DNA of 64,000 nucleotides from Calliopsis andreniformis (lineage: Eukaryota; Arthropoda; Insecta; Hymenoptera; Andrenidae): assembly GCF_051401765.1 (NCBI RefSeq), contig NC_135066.1, positions 18,889,001-18,953,000 on the forward strand, given 5' to 3'. Numbering within the stretch: the first letter of the stretch is position 1; each line of letters starts with the position of its first letter. The notes beneath the pieces are model-generated. The model did no database searches, was not told the origin of the DNA, and saw nothing but the letters and a program-made list of their open reading frames with translations. Both the position numbers and the translations under genes were made by a program. Positions 35,476 through 46,796 of the stretch are shown here, piece by piece.

Positions 35476-36146
35476 CTAACATTATAAATTATTAAAAACG
35501 GTGCAAACATGTTGTGTTTAAACTTGCAACGTAATACACAACAATACGCAAGCAACAAATTAGTTTACGATGAAAATAAAATACGCAGCAGGCTGACTAA
35601 AACTATTTTATTTTATAATCTACAATTAGAAATAAATAATTTTCCTCCAAACATTTGTGTACTTTTGCATTTTGATTACTCATTTAAGCTAAAATAAGTT
35701 TTAAGAAAATAATTAATCAGAGATCTTTTACAGAATATTATCACTATCTCAGTGTCGAATTCAAATAAATTTTGCAAAATTATAATTTCCAAAATATATT
35801 ATAATAAGCACTATTAAAAATTGTGAAAATAAAGTAAAAATTAATGACTAAAATATATACCTATAAAAAATATAGTCTTATATATATTAAAAAGAATATA
35901 TGTATACATTTATTTATTGATTTCTTACAAAATTTGACAACATATTTCACTTGTAGATTAAAATAGTTTTACATGTTTGAAACATTGGTATATCACTCTT
36001 TTGAAACTGTATAAGTAGTACATATTGTACTATTATAGCATAGCTCATATATCTTGCCCACATGTGATGTCTCGTAGATGTTTCATTCTTGCGTAAGGGA
36101 AATTATCTGACACTATGTGTCTATAAGTGTATACATATAGTTTAAG

Positions 36147-36260
36147 GGGGCGCCGAGGATAGTGTCAAAACGAAGTCATGCCTGTGCCAGACATCACAGG
36201 GTTGTCACTAGGAGGTTTGGAGATCGGATTAACCCGTGAGGAATTCGCCATGGGAGCTCC
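36147..36260. repeat. repeat shared with 35224-35336
   Basis: Second copy of the gcgccgaggatag repeat, same direction as the first. The sequence after it (to about 36576) contains a 79-codon open frame starting at 36337 with no recognised motif. Confidence 0.6.
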
Positions 36261-37313
36261 GGGAAGATAGTTAGTAGAGCTCGTAAATTAAATGAAAATA
36301 TTAGATATACCCCGAACGACAGAGTATATCTAATTTGTGGTTCTCTTCCTCGGATACTTATTGGAAACTGATATGTTGCAAGGGAAAATTAAGAGAGATA
36401 GGTATAAACAATTTTCAAATGAATATATTCTAATTAACAATGTTAAAAGGACTTTACAATTGTTAAAGTGTAGTTTTTGTCACGAGACTCTACAATTAAT
36501 AATTAAAGAATTGATCTTTCTCGGTTTTGACGCACTAGGAAATGCACGAGTCTACTTGACGATTAGAAAGACCTAGTAGTAAACGTACTATACGGTAGAG
36601 CGCAGACCCAGTCTCAACAAGATTTGATTTAAAAAAACCCGAAGGACCTGAAAAATGCAGCTCCTTATGTATACTCGAAAACTAGAGTTAAAGATTGGTA
36701 GGGGTACATTTATAGTAGGGATGCTATGATTGTGACAAATCAAATGGAAGTTAAATAATATAAAAAGTTTCTAATGTTACAACGAACAAAAGCTGGTACT
36801 TTATCTGATAAACGAATAACATACTCTATTAATATCTCAAATCTAGTTTATTAAATGATACAAATATAACTTATTACATATACACATGTATTATATCTAC
36901 TTAAAATTTAAACTATTTTCGATAAGTATACTGCGGCAAATCAAAGGGCTGGAACTACGTATTTATCCATGATAAGTCATTTTCCTTTGCAAGAAAGGAA
37001 GTGTTTTTGTAGGAAAATAGTACTTAACACTAAAGAGAAATTAAATTTACTTGTTAAATGTATCTGATGTTTGTACATAATGTCTTTGTTGTCATCATGA
37101 AAAAGAATCATTAAATTGGTTAAAAAATGAATAAATGGTGACACATATAGAAATCTTATTAATATTGCGTTTCTATAAAAATAAAGTAGACTTTTTACAA
37201 ATAAAGATTTTATCACTAACAAACTTGACAATTCAAAAATTCCAAAAATTCTGAAAGTTGGTACACAAGTAGTATTGGTCCCTATAGTAACATAAAACTA
37301 TTTTTCGTTGGTG

Positions 37314-38335
37314 CTAATTTTTCACTTTGAAATCAATCATCCGTAACTGATTTGAACAATGTCCTGTCCACGAGTCAAGTAGTAACATGCTTTTGGATGC
37401 AATATTTGGCAAATATACTTCCTTAAACCAAGTTTGAAGATGTTCAGATGTGAGTTTTTCTGATTTTGAAGTTTCAGTGTAAATGTTATCGCAGCGAAAT
37501 AAACTTGTTTGTACTCTCGGACGAAATACTTCACTAGGCCCCTTCAAAATTATATGTAACAATGAAAGAAGTCATCCACTTGCTGAAATAATAGGCATTA
37601 TGGTGTAACTATGTGTTGCAGCAGATGCCTATTAAATTTCTGCTTCCACTGTTTTTACTCTGCATGTCACCAATGTTCGTCCTGAATATATTTCAAGGTT
37701 GAAGCCACTTTCGTCCACATTGTACATTTTTTCAACTCCGATAAAAGGAATCCTGGACTTCATACTTGAAACAAATGAATCTACGATGGTTTGTAAGTTA
37801 CGAATATTTTGAAACGTAGAACATATCTTGAAGTCGTTGTTTTGCGAGATATAATTTGAATTCTTTTAAAGTCTACTCCTTTAAATTAAAGCCTTTAAAT
37901 TCGGGCAAATTAATGAGATTCTTTGTCTCCGAGACCCAGGACCTTGAGTTCATACCATACATAACAGATTTTCTGTCGCATGCATCTTCGAACTTATGAA
38001 GAACATATTTTGTAATAAATTCCAATTTGTCTGCATTGGTTCCATCTTTCTCCAGACTTGCGGCCCAGCTGTAGAGTTGATTGATAGATTTTATTTCGTG
38101 AAAACGGTTTTGTATGATGGATAATGATTGATGACCCTTTTTCCCGGTTTATCAAAAATTCACAGCATTCTTCTCAGAATCCAAATCAACTCTTCCATAA
38201 ACTTCATCAACAGTACACTCCGCAAGATGGCTGTCGGCATCGTGATCTTCTTCGCCTGCATAGTCCATAATTTGTGCGTGATCTTGAAAAACAGTAAAAC
38301 TTTTGTATGCAACATTTTTTTATAGCATTTGTACT
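37314..38335 (-). pseudogene. pogo/Tigger-like transposase pseudogene
   Basis: Read on the minus strand from about 38330 down to 37314. The N-terminal part has Y-G-R-V-D-L-D-S-E-K-N-A-V-N-F, then K-S-I-N-Q-L-Y-S-W-A-A-S-L-E-K and F-K-G-F-N-L-K-E. The catalytic core begins with M-Y-N-V-D-E-S-G-F-N-L-E-I (first Asp) and S-G-R-T-L. The open segment 37314-37562 follows with F-R-C-D-N-I-Y-T and L-L-L-D-S-W-T-G-H-C (second catalytic Asp). This pattern is that of DDE transposases of the pogo/Tigger group in the Tc1/mariner superfamily. Several stops and frameshifts are present and the part after the second Asp is short, so it is dead. No terminal inverted repeats were identified. Confidence 0.65.
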
Positions 38336-38557
38336 TTGTGAGCTATAAGCACCGAAATGAAAAGGACGACTTGGATTAAAGGGGTAGTTTCTCCCTTAAA
38401 GGTACGTATGGGCAACTACTTTGTACGGCAAAATTCTTAGGTAGGACCATAGAATAATTGTACAAAGTTTCATTAAAATCGGCGATTAACACTCACGTAA
38501 CTTCCCTTGCCAGCGTAGGCAAATCAGGTAGTAGCTAGCGCAGCGTGGAGGTTTTTC

Positions 38558-38574
38558 TTTTTTTTTTTTTTTTG
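38558..38574. repeat. poly-T run
   Basis: An uninterrupted run of about 16 T follows gtttttct. It could be the tail of a minus-strand retroposed sequence, or simple low complexity. Confidence 0.5.
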
Positions 38575-38709
38575 AGCGATGTTTTTAATTACTGGGGGTA
38601 CCATTGTGGCAAAATTGCCAACACTTGGATCAAATTAATGATTCAAAAACGTATTATAAAAACTGTTTTATTTTCCAGCAAACTATGAAACAATGTGTAT
38701 TGCTCAAAC

Positions 38710-39794
38710 GGGTCTCATAAAATTCGCCGACACAAATTTCCTCCACACGGTTTTCACCGACAACATTTCATCGACTCCAGATTTAACCGGCAATAACTTT
38801 CGCCAACAACGCTTTTAACCGAAAACGACTTTGATCGACAAAGATTTTGGCTACAAAATTATGCGATATTTAACATTGTCTGACAACCACGTTAGCCGAC
38901 TGCGTATTTTTCCTATAAACATTGCCTCAGTTAGCGCATTGCTGTTAGAACATATTCTAACAGAATATGTACGATGCGATTCGTTAGAATATATTCTAAC
39001 AGAATATGTACGATGCGATTTGTTAGAATATATTCTAACAGAATATGTACTTGAAGAGGAACGTACTCAACAAATACTCAGAAATCGTGCATAACATACT
39101 ATCACAAGGTTCTTGCAGGCATTAGCACACAATAATGCAATTAATGTTTTTTTTTTCACAATTCATCGAATTTACTTAAAATCTTAGTTATATTCTTTTA
39201 TGCAAGTTAACAATAACGGGAATATTATTCTCTTTGCAATTATTGTTTTTGTTGAGCAATTAATGGAAGAAAACTTAAATTTTTGTTATATTGATTTATT
39301 ATGTTAATATTTACGTTGCAATTAATGTCTTTACTATATAATCCATCGAGTGTATTTGAAACTTTTGTTATATTCATTATTAGGTAAATAGATTTCCTTT
39401 TCATTATTTTGAGAATAATATATTACATCTAATACTTTATGTACCTATCAATAATATACAGATGTATTTTGTTGAGTTTGATTTAATTGCGTTTCTTCGT
39501 AAATCTGTTCTCTCATTCACTATGCACTATATCAAGAAAATAGTACATAAACTAAGAGATAGTACATCGTTGTTAGTAAACATCATATGAATATTGTTGT
39601 AGTGCTACTGTTGGCTATTACTGTCGTCGGCCATTGTTGGTCAAATTCGTTGTTAGTCAAAATCGTTGTTGATCAAAGTCGTTTTCGGTTAAAGACGTTG
39701 TCGGCAAAAGTTATTGTCTGTCAAATCGGGAGTCAGTGAAATATCGATGAAAACCATGTTGGGGAAATTTGTGTCCGTAATTTTTATGGGACCC
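38710..39794. mobile_element. FoldBack-like element with repeat-built arms
   Basis: The arms 38710-38852 and about 39620-39794 are inverted copies, starting gggtctcataaaatt on the left and the complement of tttttatgggaccc on the right. Each arm contains a tandem series of degenerate 16-bp units: 38789, 38805, 38821 and 38837 on the left; 39639, 39655, 39671 and 39687 on the right. One unit, gaaaacgactttgatc (38821) and its complement (39671), is identical in both arms. The element is flanked by tgctcaaac (38701-38709) and tgctcgaac (39795-39803), a 9-bp target duplication with one difference. Long arms made of short tandem repeats and a 9-bp duplication are the hallmark of Drosophila FB elements. 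No transposase is inside, only a 39-bp tandem repeat. Confidence 0.6.
38944..39050. repeat. 39-bp tandem repeat, 2.7 copies
   Basis: Units start at 38944, 38983 and 39022 (last one partial) and differ at only a few bases. Each begins with gttagaatatattctaac, a perfect 18-bp palindrome in units 2 and 3. 39 is a multiple of three, and the plus-strand frame 38831-39094 crosses the array without a stop, giving a 13-residue repeat (E-Y-I-L-T-E-Y-V-R-C-D-x-L). This is probably a DNA-level feature of the foldback element; translation is not shown. Confidence 0.85.
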
Positions 39795-41390
39795 TGCTCG
39801 AACTCTGTTGCTTGTTTCATCGTCATCACAAAAAACCAACCGAAATATTGTTGGCTGTTTTCCTTACAATGATTAAGAAACTAATTCCTACTGGACAAGA
39901 GTTGTGTCGTTTGTTTATGTGTCTATACGTTGATCGCTTTGAATTTTTCGTTCCCGGCTAGGGTCATGAAAAAAATCTTAAACCCCATAAGGGTTATCGA
40001 TATCTACTTTATGTCGAATTTGTGAAACCAAGGATTCGTGCCTCGACAAAAAAGGAAACGTTACACGAATTGGGCCTATCAGGTCTAATGCACCTTGCTA
40101 GGTCTCCTGTACTACTGGGGTACACGTTCTAGTGTACTACTGGCCTCACGTTCAAGATAGATGTTACCGCGTACCAGAATAGTGGTAGGTCCATACTCCT
40201 GTGTGTGATTTTACAGTCAAACTAAACATTTTCTCTACTAAAAGATCTGAATACGACTACTTAATAAAAAAAATTAACATTAATTTTCAATGTTATAAAT
40301 AATTCTGCGGGCGAGCTTTTTGACAAATGTCCACCGATCCAAAAGTATAGATTCGCCCGTGAAAGCCATGACCATTAATATTTTTTACACCCTGTATGTG
40401 GATGTAATAACCCAGTACTTGGACAGCTCAATCTGTAGAACTCAGTGTCCCGATTCTACTACCTCACTATATGGGCATATAATGAAACATAAGCAAGTCT
40501 GATTGTTTCTTGGGAAAGTAAGATGAAAAATTGGAATATTCCTCCTCTGAACGGTTAAGGAAGGTTTTCTTGTGTGTATACATACAGAGTGGGTGGAAAA
40601 TCACTGTCCAAGATGTGTCTAGCTGAAATATCCACTGGGTGATCCTAGTAGAATTTGTCGTCCTAAACACGCATCTAGAAACGGAATTGCTCTATCACGC
40701 ATAGCTTAAAAAAACACAGGTTTTTATAAAAAGACACAATTGTTGCTAAAAATGAGATATTACGAGAAAACTAAGAACGCTAGAAAGGACCACTTGGTTT
40801 TAAAAAATAGGGCAGATATTCCTGAATGTGTCCGAATCAATAGTTGTAATATTTTATGGTTTTGCATATCTGTAAATGGCTATTAAACATTAAAAATACG
40901 CCGATATGCGTGGATTTTACGTAATATTTTTGTGTTTTGCAAGAAGTTCTTGATCTAGCTCGAGTACACTATACTGGATCGGATTCTGTAGACATTTTGA
41001 GAAAGAAACCATTTAATAAAATTGTCGTTGAGATCTTCAATTCAAACAAGTCGAGAAAATATCCGTACGCGATACCGCATATACGGCGTTTTGCCGCGAG
41101 GCAGCCATTGCTCGCTTGCTTCGGCTCAGCAGTGCCATAGCTACGCCGATGGTTTCTCCTTCATGAGCACTAAATTTTATATAATCACGTATAACCCTTT
41201 ATTTTTATGTGTACTCGTACATGCGAATCATAGAAATGTAAAAAACTTATCACCGAATTGTAATTGTCGAAAATTCTATCTAATATCTGTTAAAGCCGTT
41301 TTTCAAATTTTGTGAAACTGCGAAAAAATGAAATATATAAAAGGTATATTTACATGTAACTTCGCTGAAATCCAGACTAGAAATGCTTCC

Positions 41391-41640
41391 AACTTGCTTA
41401 GCGTTTGGTGTTGTGTCTTTGTGCTCATTTGTGAGTGTTCAACAGTAGTCGGCAAACATTGCACCTATATCCTTGCCAATATATCGTGTTTCCATCCTGG
41501 AGATAATCTTAATAAAACCGTTCTTCTTGCTCATGACTTGCATCACCAAAATTTGACAGAAAAATTTCCAAATGAAAATGTAAAAAAAAGTATTTTTAGA
41601 GACATGTTGCAACCGAGTTTTTTATACGATTTTTAAAGTT
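41391..41640 (-). pseudogene. fragment of a multicopy arthropod protein of unknown function
   Basis: On the minus strand the text begins Y-K-K-L-G-C-N-M-S-L-K-I-L-F. After a frameshift it runs G-D-A-S-H-E-Q-E-E-R-F and, after another, M-E-T-R-Y-I-G-K-D-I-G-A-M-F-A-D-Y-C. This order (G-C-N-M-S-L-K-I-H-F, E-x-G-E-R-F-H-Q-D, M-E-x-R-Y-x-G, A-D-Y-C-W) belongs to the C-terminal part of a large protein family present in many copies in arthropod genomes, with no named domain that I know of. A longer fragment in the opposite direction lies 0.85 kb away (42488-43756). Broken by at least two frameshifts and a stop. Confidence 0.5.
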
Positions 41641-42487
41641 CTGCTATAATGGAAATATAGTCGTCTGATTTGTGGTTTCCCAGTAAATTTTCTATTTTTT
41701 CTTAGAGTACAGCCATACTTCTTTTCCGAATCCTTTAATATATTACTAACATTTAAAAATCCTTCTCTATTTAATACATTTACTAATCACTACTTCTGGA
41801 ACATTCTTTGAAATAGGAAAGTAGAGAAATCTCTGAGGTTTAATGAAGCCGGAAAAGTATCTGTTCCTGTCTCATGCGTGCTTTCGAAATACAAATATCG
41901 CATTAGGATCTTCTCGAACACTTGTTAAGAACACTTAAGATGATCTGGTTTTCTGTGCATTGCATTTGAGGCAGATCTGAGTTCTGTTTTGGAAATTGTT
42001 GGAATCGCTTGTACTAGTCTTTCGTTGCAAATAAAACTTCTGTCGTGAATTGTACATTCTGTTTATTATAGTACTTTTTTAATTTATAAATACTTTCTGG
42101 TACTTTATGTGTATACAGCGTATATTTTTAGACGTGTGATGTGTTTTCTATTTATAGATACTTTTTGTTACTATATGTCTATATAGTTCATCTTGCTAGT
42201 CGTGTATTGTATGTCCAGTGTGTGTATACATTGTATATAATATTCTGTGTGCGTTATGTAGTATAATGTCGCAAAAGTGTGAAAATCAAACAGATTCCTT
42301 CTGTTATGTATTTGGGGAACGAGTTTTAAAAAGCCAGCGTCGAAGCATAATTCCTGCAATAGAATCGGTATATTAACAGTATTTTAAAAATAAAATCAGT
42401 CACTAAAATAAGTATTAGGCGCCTAACAGTTGCTGTCAACGTTGTGTCTTGCGTCTCCTAGCTTGCCTAAGGGGAGATTGGAAGTAA

Positions 42488-43756
42488 ATGCCATTTGCAA
42501 TTCCAGTGATATGGAAAGAACCGACTAATCACAACACGAATTGTTATTTTTATTTAAGCAAAATTACCGTTTACAATAAAAACGGAAAGAAGAAGATACA
42601 ATACCCAGACGTACCTTCTACAACTCGTTCTATTGCACATTCCGAGGAATTACCAGTACCGATACCACCGCAAGTGATACTTCATTTATATCAAAATGCT
42701 ACCGAAGGCGAAAAACAAGTCGAAGAAAAAGACACTATAAATTATGAAACTCCCTCATCATCACGAGAGCCGCATTTAATTATTCAAGAGGATCTCAATG
42801 ACCTTGTTTGAGATTTACAATTGTCGAAAGAACAAGCCGAATTCTTTGGTTCTAAACTACAAGACTGGAACTTACTACATAACCAAATAAAAATAACACG
42901 TTTTAGAATACGTCAGTATAAGTTACAGGAATATTTTTGTATATCCGAAGATCTTTGTTTTTGCATGGACATAAAGTCTTTGATGAAAGCCATGAGTTTT
43001 AGGCATGATCCAAAGGAATGGCGTCCCTTCATTGATTCGTCAAAAAGTAGTTTAAAAGTAGTGCTATTACATATCGGAAATGTGCATTCTTCAATTCTCA
43101 TAGCATATAGTATAAAAATGAAGAAATTATATGATAGCTTAAATACTGTTTTATCTAAAATTAAACACATGAATTATTACTGGAACATATGTGGCGACAT
43201 AAAAATCATCGGAATAGTATTTGGATTGCAAATGGGGTACACCAAATACTGCTACTTCTTATACGAATAGAACAACAGAGTCAGAAAACAGAAACACCAA
43301 TTCAAATCAAGATAAAAAAATATAAAATGTAATCATTTAGTTGATTCTACAAATGTGTATTTGCCACGACTGCACATAAAGTTAGGTATAATGAAAAACG
43401 TCACCAAAACAATAGATAAAACAGGACTTGGATTCGCATATTTGAAAACAACATTTCCGCCAATATCAGATGCAAAAATTAAAGAAAGTGTATTCACTGG
43501 ACCCTAGATCAGAAATTTCATGAAAGATCAAAAATTCACGAACAAATTAAACGATTTGGAAAGAAAAGTATGGCTGACTTTTAAAAGAACGACAGAAAAT
43601 TTACTGGGAAACCATAAATCAGACGACTACATTTCCATCATAGCAGAACTTCTAAAATCGTATAAAGAACTCGGTTGCAATATGTTCATACAGATCCACT
43701 TGTACAAAGTTTTGTGTCAATATTTTCGTACAAAATTCCAAAGATTTAGAATCTAA
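42488..43756 (+). pseudogene. multicopy arthropod protein of unknown function, broken
   Basis: Open segments 42488-42811, 42821-43270 and 43520-43756, with joining text in between, read in order. They give I-P-V-I-W-K-E-P-T-N-H, C-Y-F-Y-L-S-K-I, P-D-V-P-S-T-T-R-S-I-A-H, L-S-K-E-Q-A-E-F-F-G-S-K-L-Q-D-W-N-L-L, W-R-P-F-I-D-S-S-K-S-S-L-K, C-G-D-I-K-I-I, L-Q-M-G-Y-T-K-Y-C, L-P-R-L-H-I-K-L-G and Y-K-E-L-G-C-N-M. The same ordered blocks occur in a family found in many copies in aphids, ants, beetles and others. I know no biochemical function for it and suspect mobile-element origin. Relative to the family, C-Y-F-C is C-Y-F-Y, and stops lie at 42809, 43268 and 43505. Its last part is missing; the opposite-strand fragment at 41.4-41.6 kb is another copy's tail. 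Confidence 0.6.
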
Positions 43757-44109
43757 AGGAACTGTAGACATTGCTTAACCGACTTTTTCTGAACAGCAGG
43801 TAGTAATTCCTTGAAATATACAAGGAACACAAATTCATGTTACACACAGCAAACCAAATGTTCGGTATCGAAACTTCCGTCCTATATTTCTGCGAGAAAG
43901 CTCGATACCAAACCGCGTGTTCCCGAATACAACGAAACTTCTAATGTGTTTTCGGTAAGGATATTCGATCGAGTTTCTCTATATGTACATAGCTCTCCTG
44001 TTTGTCCGTTCCTAAAGTATTACATTTCCGATGGAGAATTGAGTACACCGCGGAAGTTTGCACGACATGCATTATGTTCGTCACTAAATTTCTGCTCATG
44101 TTTTTCCAG

Positions 44110-44291
44110 GTATCGAGGTATTTAAACTTCACGGCGGATTATGATTACTTACGTACAATTATACCGATGCTGCAGAAAGAGTTTGCTTATTGGCAGCGAG
44201 AGAAGATGATTGAGGTTTGGAAAGATGGCAAGAGTTATCAAATGGGACATTATATTGTGCAAAGTCCGAGACCACGTCCGGAAAGTTATAG
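44110..44291 (+). CDS. Treh: trehalase exon with R-P-E-S-Y-R motif
   Basis: Sixty codons plus two bases. It opens V-S-R-Y-L-N-F-T-A-D-Y-D-Y-L, carries P-M-L-Q-K-E-F-A-Y-W and ends Q-S-P-R-P-R-P-E-S-Y-R. The Arg before P-E-S-Y-R is the third Arg of the catalytic pocket in GH37 enzymes. N-F-T is a possible N-glycosylation site. The acceptor is tgtttttccag directly before GTA at a codon boundary, matching the phase of the preceding exon. The donor is gtatgt, with two bases (ag) carried over to make AGG with the next exon. Open reading continues on both sides of the exon by chance, but the splice sites and family alignment fix the borders. Confidence 0.93.
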
Positions 44292-45520
44292 GTATGTATT
44301 TCATTTTTGATAGTAGTAATTACTTGTTTGTGTATTACTATGCAATTAAATGTGAAGTTGTTTAATTATTAGAAACTAATGTTTGAGTTTCAATCCCATT
44401 TGCTGTTGAAACTCTATTTCTAGTATATTTATCGATAGAATACAGATTGCCATTTGATATAGTGCTATTAAACTAAGCTTCGAGCTGTGGTTAACACTGC
44501 GAATACTGTAATCGTATAAGCTCAAACCTTGAGTTATAACCTATACGAGCTAGAGTTAATGCTTCAGTCCTGAAGCTCGATCACATGGGTCGTCCAAATT
44601 GCTGTAGGTATTCACACTGCATCTTTTCATTGTTTTCTATAACATTCTATGGCTCTACGCATATGGCATACTATAGCGTAATGATTAGAAGCAGAGTTAG
44701 AGAATCTCTTTGATCGTTCATGAAAATTCTTCATCGAGGCAATTATACAGAGTATAACATGTATACGTTTCAACCTCAAATGAGTCACAAAATGTCTGAT
44801 AATATAGTGTCTGATCTGATTCCATTTTGCAGTAATAATGCTTTAAAGTTAATATGTCTATACGATAAACTACGAGTCGGAGGATTTTGTAATTCTGTAG
44901 ATATATTAAGGAGGAGCAATAGCAGACAAAAGTCTTAATACATTTTATTATATATCTTACGGTTTAATGTTTATAAAGTTTTAAAAATCCAAAATGCTTG
45001 CGGAAAAAACGTAGATAACATACACAAACATATATAGTGCAATCTAAAAGACTGCCGGTAGTCAGCTGTTCAATACTGACCAAGTGATCGACAGAGAAGG
45101 GACCGTTCACAATAGGAGCCCCATTGAAGGACTTGTATCTGTGAGAGTCTTAACACGTGTTCAAAGCCTTTCGAAACAAACACAACTTTCTCAAGCAACC
45201 GAATTCTCTAGATCAACAGACTCTTTCTACATGTTTGTTTCATCGATATGCACGAGCTACTCTTCGTTTCAGAACATAGTACTAACTTTAAGGCATTATT
45301 AGTGCAAGACGTAAGCAGATCGAACACTATATTATAGGACATTTTGTGATCCAATTGGAGTATCCTAACACCCCTTAAAATATTGGAACGTATACATATT
45401 ACACCCTATATATTGACTAATCCAGTTAAAATAGGATTCGTGTAATGATATTTTCACAGCCAAAGTTCAAAAGTCAGCGTTTAAATTAAGTTAAAGTAAA
45501 GAAGATATGTTACAGAAATA

Positions 45521-46640
45521 CAGGGTGTAACAAAAATGTCGCAGTTCCTTAAAAGGGGTGATTTAGGGGGTGATTTGAAACAACTTTTTCCTTAGCGAAA
45601 ATGTAAGATGAGGCTTCGTTAACGAGTTATTAACGAAAAACACCGGCCAATGAGAGCGCGAGTTTGCCGCCCGAGCGACCGCGGTAGCGTTGGGTACGCG
45701 CGCTAGATGCTACAGTTGTACTCCGAACAAGAAAGTCGTCATACATCGAAGAAAATAGCATTAGTATGAAAACTGAAAGCGACATAATAAATAACACCGA
45801 GTCCTTTTTTTGTTTATCACTTGAAGTGAATAATTACTTAAAATCGAGGAAAACTCGTGCAACGTAAAAATACGAATATGTAAATCTCTTATTCGCATAA
45901 CGTATAAACGAAAAAGCAATACAACGAAAAATAAAGGAAGAAGAGAACAAACTTCACCTGTAGTTTGTAAACCTGTGTCACTGGGTCACTGTACCGATCC
46001 TGGTCATCGACTGTCGAAATGGTTTATGCTAGGGCACGCGTTTAGGTAAGTTATGGCTTTATTGCTTTGGTTTCGAAGGAGACATGATCTCGGAGTGTCC
46101 GAACAAAGAAGGTCTGAGGTGCTTAAACTACGTGGGGGGTACAAGGAGCTTCTTTGGAAAAATTCTACCCTGCCATAAACCACTCCAGAGGTCGATGACC
46201 AGTATCGGTACAGTGACCCAGTGACACAGATTTACAAACTACAGATGAATTGCATTTAATTCATTAATGATTATTATTTTTTAAATCTAACGCAGACTAC
46301 TTTCAACGTTTCTATCTTCAACGTTAATTCTCCAATTCTCCGTTCATTTCTTTTGTTGCATTGCTTTTTCGTTTATACGTTATGCAAATATTTTCACACT
46401 AATGCTATTTCCTTCGACGCATGTCGACTTTCTTGTTCGGAGTACAACCGTAGCGCCCAGCGCGTACCCAACGCTACCGCAGTCGCTCGAACGGCAAACT
46501 CGCGCTCTCATTGGCCGGTGTTTTTCATTAATAACTCGTTAACGAAGCCTCATCTTACATTTTCGCTAAGGAAAAAGTTGTTTCAAATCACCCCCTGAAT
46601 CACCCCTTTTAAGGAACTGCGACATTTTTGTTACAGCCTG
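45521..46640. mobile_element. 1.1-kb near-palindromic foldback element, TA-flanked
   Basis: The ends read CAGGGTGTAACAAAAATG (left) and CAGGCTGTAACAAAAATG (right, reverse complement), each bordered by TA. The arms (about 45521-46037 and 46167-46640) stay closely similar over the outer 250 bases, with only a few differences by eye, then continue inward with indels. For example the inner words tgtgtcactgggtcactgtaccgat are shared. The TA duplication and CAGGGTGT end suggest a non-autonomous Tc1/mariner-type foldback. No transposase inside. G+C is locally high in the arms near 45650-45710 and 46440-46510. Confidence 0.8.
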
Positions 46641-46796
46641 TATATCCTGAGAGTACTTTAACTCTGAGTTAAACGAACGGGACTTGCGAGCAGGAGAGTA
46701 TTGTCTCAACCGGCGGGCGGTCTATATCACTGAAAGTTAGGCAATCAATCAAGAAATCGACACTTGCTATAGGACCAAATATCTACAGTAGTTCAT

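Larger units (their letters stand above)
32289..44109 (+). other. Treh: trehalase intron, 11.8 kb
   Basis: Starts gtacgt and ends tgtttttccag. Recognised contents are listed separately: repeat pairs at 35.2-36.3 kb, a pogo-like pseudogene, a FoldBack-like element, and two fragments of a multicopy arthropod family. Elsewhere (32300-34900, 36300-37300, 39800-41380) I find only AT-rich DNA. Open frames at 34913-35167, 35509-35697 and 36337-36576 show no known motif. Ends resembling mariner-type termini (acaccctgta near 40390, cagagtgggtgg near 40585) are seen without recognisable bodies. Confidence 0.75.

Noticed and set aside
36337..36576. 79-codon frame with two Cys (C-S-F-C)
   Set aside because: A single C-x-x-C is not enough for a zinc fold and no family was recognised.
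38944..39050. CRISPR-like array
   Set aside because: The units follow each other directly without spacers, so it is a tandem repeat, and the DNA is clearly animal.
41022..41315. 97-codon open frame in a locally G+C-rich patch
   Set aside because: No motif; it neighbours the minus-strand pseudogene and is likely transposon flank.
41328..41636. 102-codon plus-strand frame
   Set aside because: It is the reverse reading of the minus-strand fragment of the multicopy arthropod family.
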